DNA of 64,000 nucleotides from JBGTFE01 sp036403235 (lineage in GTDB: Bacteria > Acidobacteriota > Blastocatellia > Pyrinomonadales > Pyrinomonadaceae), in the NCBI GenBank assembly GCA_036403235.1, contig DASWRI010000017.1:1-64000 (forward strand), written 5' to 3'. Below are positions 1-8,553 of this stretch, piece by piece. The position numbers were made by a program, and so were the translations under genes. Each line of letters starts with the position of its first letter. The stretch's first letter is position 1. A model generated the notes under the pieces. That model made no database searches and had not been told where the DNA came from. It saw only the letters and a program-made list of their open reading frames with translations.

Positions 1-96
1 CATTGCGGCGACCAGAAAAAACGTCGTTATGATAAAACCGCCGCGCGTTTTATTTTCTCTTGCATTACTTTTCGATTCGATTAATTGTTCTAACAT
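1..96 (-). CDS. TonB-like N-terminal fragment (partial)
   Basis: An ATG at 96 opens 32 codons that run off the left edge. A GGAGG box at 106-110 sits 9 nt upstream, which supports translation. The visible peptide has about 19 polar residues (MLEQLIESKSNARENKTRGG) followed by the start of a hydrophobic segment. A short cytoplasmic head and a single membrane anchor fit the N-terminus of energy-transducer TonB proteins of Acidobacteriota. That assignment is from recalled family style. Only the anchor is visible, so function is tentative. Confidence 0.5.
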   Translation of the reverse strand, partial: MLEQLIESKSNARENKTRGGFIITTFFLVAAM

Positions 97-247
97 TTTC
101 TTTTTCCTCCGTAAATTTCCGGTGCCAAACTTCAAGTCAAGAAAAATCAAAAATCCGTTATCCCGAATATTTAGACACCGAGATACGGATTTTGTTCCCG
201 CGTAATTTTGGAAAAAAGTAAAATGTTTAGAAAAAATACGATTATAT

Positions 248-1225
248 TTACGCCTTTGCTTTTGCGTTTTTCACCGCGATAATCTCGGCGGCGATGCTGA
301 CGGCGATTTCTTCGGGCGTGCGGCTGTTAATTTTCAGGCCGATGGGCGTGCGGATTTGGGCCAGCTTCTCTTTCGGGAAATTTTCTTTTTCGAGATTGCG
401 AAGCAAAGTTTTCATCTTCGCTTTACTTCCCAGGACGCCGAAATATTTGAAATTTTTATCAAACAGGCGGCGAATTACGGTTTCGTCGGATTTATAGCCG
501 AGCGTCATAACGACGACGTACGCGTTTGCGCCGGAAGCGATAAATTCATCGATTTTTTCGTAAGATTCGATAATGCGTTTTTCGTGGACAAATTGATTTT
601 TAGCGAGCGTATTCAAATCGGCGCGGTCATCGAAAAGCGAGATGTGAAAATCCATCTTTGACGCGAGCTCGGACAGCGCGAGCGCGCAATGGCCGCCGCC
701 GACAATATAAAGTTGATTTTTATAGCCGAGTTTTTCCGCGTAAAAAAAATCGCTTTCGCCCGTCCGCTCGAAGCTGAAATCAAAATCGCCCGAAGCGTTT
801 TCCGCGATTTGAAGCGCCGAATTTGAAATTTGCAGTATTTTGGGCTCGTAATGCGTGAGCGCGTCGATAATTTCCCGAACCGCTTTCAAATGCGTCGGAT
901 TTAACCTGAAAAAAATAACCGTCTGTCTGCCCGAACAAATCATTCCGCTGGTCTGCGGCGAATTTTTTTGATGAATCTGCTCGACGATTTCCGGTGCGGA
1001 TTTTAATTTTTCATTTTGAATTTTTGCTTTGGCCTGTTCGGCGAGCCTCACTTCCATCACGCCGCCGCCGATGCTGCCGTAGATTTCGTCTGCGGCGACA
1101 ATCATTTTGAAGCCTTGTCGTCCCGGGCTGCTTCCGGCGCTTTCGGCGACGACAAGCAGCATTATCGATTGCCCGGCCCGGAGGTGTTTTGAAATAAACC
1201 GCCAGAGCTCAAGTTCTTTCCTCAT
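248..1225 (-). CDS. xdhC: XdhC/CoxI family molybdenum-enzyme accessory protein
   Basis: XdhC proteins bind molybdenum cofactor, help its sulfuration and insert it into xanthine dehydrogenase. The N-terminal half carries the XdhC/CoxI signature (AESAGSSPGRQGFKM, then GSIGGGVMEVRLAEQ, and a Cys in MICSGRQTV). The C-terminal half holds a Rossmann-like domain starting YIVGGGHCALALSELA and ending near RTPIGLKINSRTPEEIAVSI. Length of about 325 residues is normal. The ATG at 1225 is preferred over a TTG two codons upstream; no strong ribosome site is visible for either. It is the last of the xanthine dehydrogenase genes on this strand, 770 bp downstream of xdhB with a secreted-protein gene on the opposite strand between them. 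Confidence 0.9.
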   Translation of the reverse strand: MRKELELWRFISKHLRAGQSIMLLVVAESAGSSPGRQGFKMIVAADEIYGSIGGGVMEVRLAEQAKAKIQNEKLKSAPEIVEQIHQKNSPQTSGMICSGRQTVIFFRLNPTHLKAVREIIDALTHYEPKILQISNSALQIAENASGDFDFSFERTGESDFFYAEKLGYKNQLYIVGGGHCALALSELASKMDFHISLFDDRADLNTLAKNQFVHEKRIIESYEKIDEFIASGANAYVVVMTLGYKSDETVIRRLFDKNFKYFGVLGSKAKMKTLLRNLEKENFPKEKLAQIRTPIGLKINSRTPEEIAVSIAAEIIAVKNAKAKA

Positions 1226-1375
1226 CAGCAAAATTCTACTGTATTTCTCCGCGAATTCGCCAAATGGAAATTTTTTCGAATTTTCCGTTACGTTTTGTTT
1301 TGGAAAATCACATATAGACGAAACACGAATAAAAGGCGAAATGCCTAGTGTAAATTAAAATTTTTGGAGAATAAA

Positions 1376-1966
1376 ATGAAAAAACAAATAATATACGTCC
1401 TTTTTATGGTGGCTGCGTTGTCAATCGGCGGGCTGGCGCAAAAAAATGATTTATCGGAAAAATCAAACGACGCCTGTCTTTCGGACATAAAAGAAAAAAT
1501 GCTCGTCGAAGCGAGGAAAGTCAAACTCGAATTAAATGAAAACGCTCTGACGTTCAACTCGACGGAAAATCTTATGCTGGCATTTATTCCGGCTGCCGGA
1601 AGCGAAAAATTAAAGGAAGAAGATTTTCAAAAAGGCGTCGGCGTCGGTCTTTTATTCATTAATTCGTCTAAAAAATGGCTCGTTCCGAACGGGTACTACA
1701 GAATTCAAATCTCGGGAAATAACAATAAGCTGAAATCTAACGATAAAATATCGAGCGGACCAAAATATACGGCTTCATTATTGGACGGCAACGGTCGAAG
1801 CCTGGCAGTGCTGCCGGTCAAAACAGGCGAAACCACCAACAATCCGGCAAACTTTGTCAAGACGACCATCGGTTATTGTGTGCCGAGTATGAATCCTTGT
1901 GTTACTTTTCCGGCTTTTACCGCCTGGTGGCAAATTATCGCCTGGTTTGAGTTCAGCGGATTATAA
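1376..1966 (+). CDS. Secreted protein of unknown function
   Basis: A 196-residue protein starting at the ATG at 1376, with GGAGA at 1366-1370 as ribosome site. The N-terminus (MKKQIIYVLFMVAALSIGGLA, split here after GLA) is a signal peptide ending near AQKN. The mature part has no motif I recognise: a helical, charged start, then beta-rich sequence with VGLLFINSSKKWLVPNGYYRI, and two Cys near the C-terminus (GYCVPSMNPCVTF) that could form a disulfide. It converges on xdhB with 34 bp between the stop codons. Probably periplasmic or exported. Confidence 0.7.
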   Translation: MKKQIIYVLFMVAALSIGGLAQKNDLSEKSNDACLSDIKEKMLVEARKVKLELNENALTFNSTENLMLAFIPAAGSEKLKEEDFQKGVGVGLLFINSSKKWLVPNGYYRIQISGNNNKLKSNDKISSGPKYTASLLDGNGRSLAVLPVKTGETTNNPANFVKTTIGYCVPSMNPCVTFPAFTAWWQIIAWFEFSGL

Positions 1967-2000
1967 AATTAAAGCAATGTCTATCGCATAAAAAATATAG

Positions 2001-4310
2001 TTATAGAAGACGGAAAGCGGCAATTTGTTTTCCGCTTTTTATAATTTCAAAATTGCTTTTCACGGCATACAAATTAAGCAAAACCTTTTCGGCTGTAAAC
2101 GGCGCGTCAAAGGCGGGCGAGCTTTCCGGGTTAAATGCGCGAACGGCGGCGCGAATCGCAAAATACGCGCCGATGCCGTACATTAAAGGCGGTTCGCCGA
2201 CGGCTTTCGAGTTAAAAATCGCCAGATTTTCGCGGCTCGTTTCAAGCGGCAAAATCTCGATTTCTTTCGGAACGGAATAAACGTCGGGAATTTTGTAGGT
2301 CGAAAGCGCATTTGAGCGCAAACGGCCTTCCGCGTCATAGACGACTTCTTCCATCGTCAGCCAGCCGATGCCCTGAACGATGCCGCCTTCGATTTGTCCG
2401 AAATCGACCGACGTATTCATCGACGCGCCGAAATCGTGACAGGTTTTGACGTAATCGACTTCGTAAATTCCGCGCAGACAGTCTACGCTGACGCCGACGG
2501 CGGCCGTTCCGTAAACGTGATACGCAAACGGGTGACCGCTCGCCGTTTCCCAATCGAAATTGATTCCCTGAGTCGCGTAATGCGCGTGCTCGCTTAAGTT
2601 TACGCGTCTGAGATGCGCTTCGTTGACGAGCTTTAGCCAATCCCAATCGGTCAGCTCGTTTTTGTGCAGGACGAAACCGTTTTCGATGGAAACGTCCGCA
2701 ATATTTTCCGCTTTTATCAAATCTACGGCGACTTCCATGAGCCGTGCGAAAATCGCTTCGCAGGCGTTCTCGGTCGCGCGCCCGTTTAAATCGGCTGCCG
2801 CCGAGGCCGCCGTCGGCGACGTGTTGGCGATGCGCAGAGTGTTTGTCGTGTGAACTTTTACGCGTTCAATCGGAAGCGAGAAAACGCGCGCGGCGACCTG
2901 TGCGATTTTCGTGTTTACGCCCTGCCCCATCTCGACCGCGCCGGTCGAGATGGCGACGCTTCCGTCCGTGTAAACGTGGACGAGCGCGCGCGCCTGATTC
3001 ATCGGCGTTTTGGTAAACGAGATGCCGAAGCAAATCGGCATCAGCGCGACGCCTTTTTTGACAAACCGGCTTCGCGCGTTAAATTCGTCGGCTTCTTTTT
3101 GCAATTTTGCAAAATCGAATTTATCGTCGGCCTGCGTCCAGCTTGTTATCGCTTCCGATTCGGCCTTTTGCCCGTATGGAAATTCGTCGCCCGTTTGCAG
3201 AAGATTTTTGCGCTGAATTTCCGACGCCGAAACGCCTAAACTCTCTGCCGCGTGCGCGATGGCCGATTCGATAACGAACATTCCCTGCGGCCCGCCGAAT
3301 CCGCGAAACGCCGTGTTCGGCGGCAGATTCGTGCGGCAGCTGTAAGCCGAAACCGAAACGTTCGGCACAAAATACGAGTTTGTACAGTGAAACAAAGTGC
3401 GCTCCAGAACCGGCGGCGACAAATCGGCCGACGCGCCCGCGTTTTGATAAAACGAGGCTTCGTAAGCGATGATTTTCAAATCTTTGTCGAGACCGATTCG
3501 GTAATCCGCCGAATACGGGTGACGTTTTCCGGTCATGCGCATGTCTTCCATCCGGTGCAAAGCATATTTGACCGGACGCTTCGTCAGCTGCGTTCCGACG
3601 GCGCAGACGGCCGCCCACGCATTTGCCTGGTCTTCTTTTCCGCCGAAGCCGCCGCCGAGACGCTGGACGTCGACTTCGATGAGATGCATCGGCAAACCGG
3701 TCACGCGCGAAACGCAGCGCTGGACGGCGGTCGGCCCCTGCGTCGAAGAATAAACGCGCATTCCGCCCTGCTCGGTCGGAACGCAGTATGCGCCCTGCGT
3801 TTCGATATAAAGATGCTCCTGTCCGCCCGAGTCGGCGCGGCCTTCGAAAACGTGCGCGCAATTTTTGAAAGCAGTTTGCGTATCGCCCAATTTGAAATGT
3901 TTCGGCGGCACGATTAAATCGTTTTTGGCGAAAGCGACGCGCGGGTCGGTGACGATTTCGAGCGGCTCGATTTCGGATTTTATTTTTTTGGCGGCGGCGC
4001 GCGCCTGTTCTTCCGATTCGGCCAGAACAATCGCAACCGGCATTCCCTGAAAGTGAACTTCCTCGTCGGCCAGAAGCGGCTCGTCGGGCAGAATTCCGCC
4101 GATTTGATTTTCGCCGATTAAATCTTTCGCCTGGATAATTTTGACAACGCCCGCGGACTTTTCGGCTTCCGAGATATCGACGGCCGTTAAAACTCCGTGC
4201 GCCACCGGCGAATCATATACGCAGGCATACAAAGTGCCCTCGACGAGAGGAATGTCGTCCAGATAAATCGATTCGCCGCGAACATGCGATTTTGAGTCAA
4301 CGTTTTTCAT
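2001..4310 (-). CDS. xdhB: Xanthine dehydrogenase, molybdopterin-binding subunit
   Basis: Large subunit that oxidises hypoxanthine and xanthine to urate at the Mo centre. N-terminal aldehyde-oxidase hammerhead domain (residues about 1-125, starting with HVRGESIYLDDIP), then the Mo-binding domain. Visible cofactor motifs are RLGGGFGGKEDQ, AFRGFGGPQGMF and VEMGQGVNTKIAQ. The catalytic glutamate is Glu706 in KAVGEPPLMYG. The 769-residue length matches bacterial XdhB. It is expected to pair with XdhA (5420-6829), from which it is separated by an opposite-strand gene. No clear Shine-Dalgarno precedes the ATG. Substrate specificity is inferred from the guanine deaminase and XdhC neighbours. Confidence 0.93.
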   Translation of the reverse strand: MKNVDSKSHVRGESIYLDDIPLVEGTLYACVYDSPVAHGVLTAVDISEAEKSAGVVKIIQAKDLIGENQIGGILPDEPLLADEEVHFQGMPVAIVLAESEEQARAAAKKIKSEIEPLEIVTDPRVAFAKNDLIVPPKHFKLGDTQTAFKNCAHVFEGRADSGGQEHLYIETQGAYCVPTEQGGMRVYSSTQGPTAVQRCVSRVTGLPMHLIEVDVQRLGGGFGGKEDQANAWAAVCAVGTQLTKRPVKYALHRMEDMRMTGKRHPYSADYRIGLDKDLKIIAYEASFYQNAGASADLSPPVLERTLFHCTNSYFVPNVSVSAYSCRTNLPPNTAFRGFGGPQGMFVIESAIAHAAESLGVSASEIQRKNLLQTGDEFPYGQKAESEAITSWTQADDKFDFAKLQKEADEFNARSRFVKKGVALMPICFGISFTKTPMNQARALVHVYTDGSVAISTGAVEMGQGVNTKIAQVAARVFSLPIERVKVHTTNTLRIANTSPTAASAAADLNGRATENACEAIFARLMEVAVDLIKAENIADVSIENGFVLHKNELTDWDWLKLVNEAHLRRVNLSEHAHYATQGINFDWETASGHPFAYHVYGTAAVGVSVDCLRGIYEVDYVKTCHDFGASMNTSVDFGQIEGGIVQGIGWLTMEEVVYDAEGRLRSNALSTYKIPDVYSVPKEIEILPLETSRENLAIFNSKAVGEPPLMYGIGAYFAIRAAVRAFNPESSPAFDAPFTAEKVLLNLYAVKSNFEIIKSGKQIAAFRLL
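2005..2045 (+). terminator. Intrinsic terminator, partly inside xdhB
   Basis: AAAGCGG and CCGCTTT form a stem followed by TTTAT on the plus strand. It would end the transcript of the secreted-protein gene at 1376-1966. The hairpin lies inside the last codons of xdhB on the opposite strand, so it is an economical overlap of a terminator with coding sequence. Confidence 0.6.
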
Positions 4311-4447
4311 TTTAATTCAATCGAGAAAATTCTCCGCCGTCGAGAATTCTATTGTTTTTGTGTATCATTTTTTGGTCGTCAATTTCAACCTTTTATCGTC
4401 AAACATATATACTACCAATGTTAAAAATATTAATGGAGACCGGGTTT

Positions 4448-5431
4448 GTGAAAATGCCGAATAAATTAATCGTCGCGTTTTTCGTTTTATTGTTTTTGGC
4501 TGTTCAGGCGAGCGCGCAGACGAAATGCGACGCGCCCGACAATACGGCCAATCTGCCGTGCGTCAAAAACGTCCTGAAACTTGGCAAAAACGAGTTTGAA
4601 GTCCGTGTTTACACAAAGGCTTACAAAAACAAGCGCCCGACAGACAGGACGTTTGCGGTCGTTCATTACAACGAGCAGAAAGGACTTTCGGCAACGAAAA
4701 AAGTCGTCTCCGAAGACGGCGGGCGGCTGGTCGAAGTCATCTCGAAAACTGCCGACGGCAAGGCTCGCAGATATCTGCACATCGATTTTGCCGGCCAGAC
4801 AAACGTCTGCGTCGACCCGAACCGGATTTACAGCAAGCTCGGAATCAGAAAGTTTTTCGCCGGCTACCCGCACTCAGAAGACACCACGGAAGACGTCTGC
4901 ACGCCGATTCCGGCGGAAATGTTTGACGGCGATGATGACGCTATCATCATCGAAATCGCGCGTTTTGGCGCGGAGCTCTTAAAAATCGTGACGAACGACA
5001 ACCGTCAGAGATTTATCGTCGGCATACACAACAACGTCGATTTAAAGCTGGACGTTGCGTCGTGGCTCGCGCCCGGCAGCGAGGCGAAAACTTCGGTCGG
5101 CGTTTTTCTGGCGAACAGCCGCTCGCACGACGCGGCCGCTGACCGCGACGATTTTATTCTGGTGACAAATCTAAAATTGTTCGCCAAAGTCTTAAATTTG
5201 GGCGAGTATTACAACATCGCGCTCCAGGAAGACAAAAAGTTTCTCGACGAAAACCGCGCAACGACCGACGACGGCTCGATGTCGATTTATTTCGGCACGC
5301 ATTTTTGGGGAAAAACAAAACAAATTTTCGATTACATAAACATCGAAGCGCAGGGAAAAGAAGACGAGGAAGACGAATTTAAGGCGAGACAAACGAGAGC
5401 AATCAGGCAAATTAATAAATTAAAGCTCTAG
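4448..5431 (+). CDS. Secreted protein of unknown function between xdhB and xdhA
   Basis: The GTG at 4448 is chosen because GGAG at 4435-4438 lies 9 nt upstream; the ATG at 4454 is the alternative. Both give a good signal peptide (LIVAFFVLLFLAVQASA, mature from QTKCD). The mature protein of about 300 residues has conserved-looking blocks: VDPNRIYSKLGI, FIVGIHNN, RDDFILVTN and YINIEAQ. Histidines and asparagines in these blocks hint at a hydrolase or metal-binding fold, but I do not recognise the family. It is head-to-head with xdhB and its last 12 bp overlap the 3' end of xdhA. A charged, acidic and basic tail (KEDEEDEFKARQTR) closes the protein. Confidence 0.72.
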   Translation: MKMPNKLIVAFFVLLFLAVQASAQTKCDAPDNTANLPCVKNVLKLGKNEFEVRVYTKAYKNKRPTDRTFAVVHYNEQKGLSATKKVVSEDGGRLVEVISKTADGKARRYLHIDFAGQTNVCVDPNRIYSKLGIRKFFAGYPHSEDTTEDVCTPIPAEMFDGDDDAIIIEIARFGAELLKIVTNDNRQRFIVGIHNNVDLKLDVASWLAPGSEAKTSVGVFLANSRSHDAAADRDDFILVTNLKLFAKVLNLGEYYNIALQEDKKFLDENRATTDDGSMSIYFGTHFWGKTKQIFDYINIEAQGKEDEEDEFKARQTRAIRQINKLKL

Positions 5432-6829
5432 CTCAAAATCAAACAATTCGACAAAATGCGCGGTAAAAAGCTGCCCGATCAATAATCTTTTATACTCGGC
5501 CGAGCCGCGCACGTCGGAAATCGGCGCGACTTCCGTTTGCAGAATTTCGTTCGCCTGCTGGATTGTTTCCCGATTAATTTCTTTGCCGCGCAAAAACTCG
5601 GAAGTTTTTCGCAAATAAAGCGGGACGGGCGCGACTCCGCCGGCCGACGCGTGCGCTTCGGCGATTGTTTTTGATTCGCCCGCAGACGATTCCGACAAGC
5701 TCAATGAAATCGCCGTGTTGACCGACGCAATGTCCAGATACGTGCGCTTGCTCACCTTTTCAAAATTAAAAAATTGAACATCTTTTCGAAATCGAATTTT
5801 GGTGATGTATTCGTCCGCCGTTTTCGCCAAAGTTTTGTAGCCGAGATAAAAATCTTTGAGCGCGAGCTCGCGCCCGGTATCGAAAATTATCGAGGCGTCG
5901 AGACCGAGAAACCACACCGTCATATCGCCAATCGGCGAAGCGTTGACAAAATTTCCGGCGAGCGTCGCCATATTTCGAATCGGCGTCGAGGAGATGAGCT
6001 TGAGCTGTTTATGCAGATTCGGGAAAAGATTTTGAAACGCGGGCGAAACGAGCAAATCGGTGACGGTCGCGGACGCGCCGATTTCGATAAAATCGCCCGT
6101 TTCCTCGACTCCGCGCAGCGCTGAATTGTCGAAAAGATTTTCCGCCGCCGCATAAACCATCTCGTCGTGACGCTGAACGTAGAGGTCTGTTCCGCCGCCG
6201 ACGAAAAGTGGTCGATGGCCGGTGGCCGGTGGCCGGTTGTTTAAATTTTTAAGCTCGGCCAGTCTTTCTTTAATTTCTAAAAAATATGCGGGAACGATTC
6301 CTTTTTCAACCGCGTTTTTGAGCAGATTTTTCTGACCACCGGCCGCTGATAACTGACCGCTGATTTTCTTCGCGGCGCGCTCGATGGATTTATAACCCGT
6401 GCAGCGACAGATGTTTCCGTCGATTGCGGAAACTGACATTTCGGAAGATTTTTCCGTTTCGTCGATGCAAAATCCGGTCAGAGACATGACAAAACCGACT
6501 GTGCAGAAACCGCACTGCGTCCCGCTTTCGTTGACCATCGCCTGCTGCACGGCGGTCAACTCGCTGTTTGGTTGGTTGATTCCTTCGACCGTCACGATGT
6601 GTTTCCCGTGCGCGTTGGCAAGCGGCATCAAACACGACGTCATCGAGCGATATTTCACCGTCCCGGCGTTTAATTCGCCGACCAGAATCGTGCACGCGCC
6701 GCAATCGCCTTCGCGGCAGCCGATTTTCGTTCCTTTTAGATTTTTGTGATAGCGTGCAAAATCCAGAACGGTCGTGCCCTCCGGCAAATCGGTCTCGATG
6801 TTTTGATTGTTGAGAATAAATTTAATCAT
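5420..6829 (-). CDS. xdhA: Xanthine dehydrogenase, [2Fe-2S]/FAD subunit
   Basis: Small subunit that passes electrons from the Mo centre through two [2Fe-2S] clusters to FAD and NAD+. The ferredoxin-like domain has Cys38, Cys43, Cys46 (GCREGDCGAC) and Cys66. The second cluster has Cys106, Cys109, Cys141 and Cys143 (QCGFC, CRCTGY). The FAD domain begins near residue 205 with LFVGGGTDLYVQ and continues through NLAGNFVNASPIGDM-like sequence (TLAGNFVNASPIGD). The linker between the domains (residues about 155-207) is unusual: both ends are encoded by tandem 7-nt repeat words. The gene is next to guaD on the same strand. Its 3' end overlaps the opposing secreted gene by 12 bp. Confidence 0.93.
   Translation of the reverse strand: MIKFILNNQNIETDLPEGTTVLDFARYHKNLKGTKIGCREGDCGACTILVGELNAGTVKYRSMTSCLMPLANAHGKHIVTVEGINQPNSELTAVQQAMVNESGTQCGFCTVGFVMSLTGFCIDETEKSSEMSVSAIDGNICRCTGYKSIERAAKKISGQLSAAGGQKNLLKNAVEKGIVPAYFLEIKERLAELKNLNNRPPATGHRPLFVGGGTDLYVQRHDEMVYAAAENLFDNSALRGVEETGDFIEIGASATVTDLLVSPAFQNLFPNLHKQLKLISSTPIRNMATLAGNFVNASPIGDMTVWFLGLDASIIFDTGRELALKDFYLGYKTLAKTADEYITKIRFRKDVQFFNFEKVSKRTYLDIASVNTAISLSLSESSAGESKTIAEAHASAGGVAPVPLYLRKTSEFLRGKEINRETIQQANEILQTEVAPISDVRGSAEYKRLLIGQLFTAHFVELFDFELEL
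6208..6366. repeat. Heptamer repeat arms inside xdhA
   Basis: At 6208-6240 the plus strand reads GATGGCC-GGTGGCC-GGTGGCC-GGTTG, period 7. At 6332-6366 it reads CTGACCA-CCGGCCG-CTGATAA-CTGACCG-CTGATTT, also period 7. Both are open in the xdhA frame and encode parts of the interdomain linker (SGQLSAAGGQ and NNRPPATGHRP). They resemble the intergenic heptamer hairpins elsewhere in the window. Confidence 0.75.
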
Positions 6830-6855
6830 AAACAGCTACAGATAAAACGGGGAAG

Positions 6856-6965
6856 TTCAAACAGGACGGGCAGAATGGACAGGATAGAAACTTTTTTATT
6901 TGAAAGTTTGAAATGAAATTCAAGTCTTGAATTAACAAACAATTATCCTGTAAATCCTGTTTGAA
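6856..6965. repeat. Inverted repeat with 9-nt words (ACAGGAT type)
   Basis: Left arm TTCAAACAGGAC...ACAGGATA (6856-6886) pairs imperfectly with TATCCTGTAAATCCTGTTTGAA (6944-6965, written here as two 9-nt words TCCTGTAAA and TCCTGTTTG). It fills the gap between xdhA and guaD. Such ACAGGATTT words recur in many bacterial genomes; function unknown. Confidence 0.7.
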
Positions 6966-6995
6966 TTTTACGTAAATCCCTTCGAGGTGAAATTT

Positions 6996-7469
6996 TTAAT
7001 ATGCCGTTTTGTCCGGCTTGTTTGCCCATCTTTTGAAAACTTCGAGCGCTTCGTCGCGCATAAAATTGCCGATTTCCATCTGGCGTTCTTCGACCGGTTT
7101 TTCGATTTCGTCGTAGATAAAGTGGTCGTCAAAGCCGATATCGGCCGCGTCTTCGCGCGTGCAGCCGAAGAAAACTTTGGCGGGACGCGCCCAGTAAATC
7201 GCGCCGAGACACATCGGGCACGGCTCGCACGAAGTGTAAAGCACGCAGCCGTCGAGCTGAAACGAGCCGAGGCGGCGACATGCTTCGCGTATCGCCATCA
7301 CTTCGGCGTGCGCCGTCGGGTCGTTGGTCGAAGTTACCTGATTCCAGCCTTCGCCGATGATTTCGCCGCCTTTTACAATCACCGCGCCGAACGGCCCGCC
7401 CGCGTTCGAATCCATTCCGTTTTGGGCAAGCCCGATTGCCCACTTCATAAAATATGCGTCTTTTTCCAT
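6996..7469 (-). CDS. guaD: Guanine deaminase (cytidine deaminase fold)
   Basis: Hydrolyses guanine to xanthine and ammonia in the cytosol, which is the step before xanthine dehydrogenase. Zinc ligands are His54 in the HAE motif and Cys84 and Cys87 in EPCPMC; Glu56 is the proton shuttle. The stretch IYWARPAKVFFGCTREDAAD and the D/E-rich segment after it (FDDHFIYDEI) are typical of the Bacillus GuaD type rather than of tRNA adenosine deaminase TadA. The length of 157 residues matches. It lies upstream of xdhA on the same strand with 166 bp, mostly a repeat, between them. Confidence 0.9.
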   Translation of the reverse strand: MEKDAYFMKWAIGLAQNGMDSNAGGPFGAVIVKGGEIIGEGWNQVTSTNDPTAHAEVMAIREACRRLGSFQLDGCVLYTSCEPCPMCLGAIYWARPAKVFFGCTREDAADIGFDDHFIYDEIEKPVEERQMEIGNFMRDEALEVFKRWANKPDKTAY

Positions 7470-7474
7470 TCTTT

Positions 7475-7584
7475 GTCAGTGGTCAGCAGTCAGTGGTCAG
7501 TGGTCAGTTTTAGATTGAGCTTTAATTTACGTTCTCGAATTAAATTCAAATTGCAACTGACAAAGGACAAAGGACGACTGACAA
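7475..7584. repeat. Heptamer hairpin (GTCAGTG words)
   Basis: Left arm GTCAGTG-GTCAGCA-GTCAGTG-GTCAGTG-GTCAGTT (7475-7509), right arm ACTGACA-AAGGACA-AAGGACG-ACTGACA (7556-7584). Both have an exact 7-nt period and are partly inverted to each other. It fills the space between guaD and the cyclotransferase gene. Confidence 0.8.
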
Positions 7585-7589
7585 ACTCT

Positions 7590-8486
7590 TTATTGTTTCG
7601 GTTTTATCTTTATCTCGAAAAGTTTTTTCCAGTTTTTTCCGGTCACGAAAATTCTGTCCGTCGCTTCGTCGTAAGCGATTCCGTTCAGAGTGTTTTCGCT
7701 TTTGTCCTCGTCGTCCATATTAAAATCGTCGGGCGATATGTTTGCCAAATCAATCCAGCCGAGAACGTTTCCGCTATTCGGGTCGATTCGCACGATATAA
7801 TTCGGTTTGCTGATGTTCGGCATTTGTCCCTGTCCGGCGACGCCGGTTGAAGGGTCTTCCGAGTGCCAGATGTTCGCCCAAATTTCGCCTTTGATGTATT
7901 CGAGCTCGTTTAAGAGAAACAAAGGCTTTCCGTCAGGCTGAAGAACGGTCAGCGTGCGAACGGTCTTGAACGTCTCCGGGTCGATAAATTTGATGATGTG
8001 CATGCCGTTGCTCATAATCAAATTTTTTCCGTCGGTCGTCATTCCCCAGCCCTGACCTTCGTAGTTGACCTCTTTGAGCAGCTTGAAATCTTTTGCGTCA
8101 AACACGCGGCAGACGCCTTCCTGCCAGGTCAGTTGATAAATTTTGTCGTTGAAAAGAGAAATTCCTTCGCCAAAGCTCTCTTTCGGTAAATCGAATTTCT
8201 GCACGACTTTGCCCGTTTCGAGCTCGACTTTGCGCAAGCTCGATTTGCCTTCCTCGCCCGTGCTTTCATACAAAAATCCGTCGTGAAAAAAAAGTCCTTC
8301 GGTAAAGGCCTTCGGGTCGTGCTTGAAGGTATTGACGATTTCGTATGTATAGACGGGAATGGCGGTATTTGCTTTCACTGTCGTATTCGATTTGTTCGTA
8401 ACGTTTGAATTACCGTTTAAATTGTTCGCCGTGCCGTTGCACGCCGCAAATAGGAAAACAAGGGTGATTAAAAAATAAAGACGCAT
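7590..8486 (-). CDS. Glutaminyl-peptide cyclotransferase, lipoprotein
   Basis: The protein matches the glutamine cyclotransferase family (plant-type QC, five-bladed propeller), which converts N-terminal Gln to pyroglutamate. Typical blocks are AFTEGLFFHDGFLYESTGEE, LTWQEGVCRVFDAK, EGQGWGMTTDGK, LNELEYIKGEIWANIW and LNGIAYDEATDRIFVTGK. The ATG at 8486 is chosen because it gives a lipoprotein signal peptide (MRLYFLITLVFLFAAC) with lipobox FAAC; the Asn/Thr-rich stretch after it is a spacer. The in-frame upstream extension is repeat DNA. It should sit on the periplasmic side or outer membrane. Length of 298 residues fits the family. Confidence 0.9.
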   Translation of the reverse strand: MRLYFLITLVFLFAACNGTANNLNGNSNVTNKSNTTVKANTAIPVYTYEIVNTFKHDPKAFTEGLFFHDGFLYESTGEEGKSSLRKVELETGKVVQKFDLPKESFGEGISLFNDKIYQLTWQEGVCRVFDAKDFKLLKEVNYEGQGWGMTTDGKNLIMSNGMHIIKFIDPETFKTVRTLTVLQPDGKPLFLLNELEYIKGEIWANIWHSEDPSTGVAGQGQMPNISKPNYIVRIDPNSGNVLGWIDLANISPDDFNMDDEDKSENTLNGIAYDEATDRIFVTGKNWKKLFEIKIKPKQ

Positions 8487-8494
8487 AATGTTAG

Positions 8495-8553
8495 TTGATA
8501 ATGGATAGTTGATAGTGGATAGTGAAAGCCGAAAAACTATCAATTATCCACTA
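8495..8553. repeat. Heptamer hairpin (TGGATAG words)
   Basis: Left arm TTGATAA-TGGATAG-TTGATAG-TGGATAG (8495-8522), right arm CTATCAA-TTATCCA-CTA (8537-8553). The last three bases of the right arm are the TAG stop codon of the next gene, so the repeat abuts or supplies its stop. Confidence 0.75.

Noticed and set aside
3252..3917. Long plus-strand frame inside xdhB.
   Set aside because: Antisense shadow of conserved xdhB codons with Arg-rich product.
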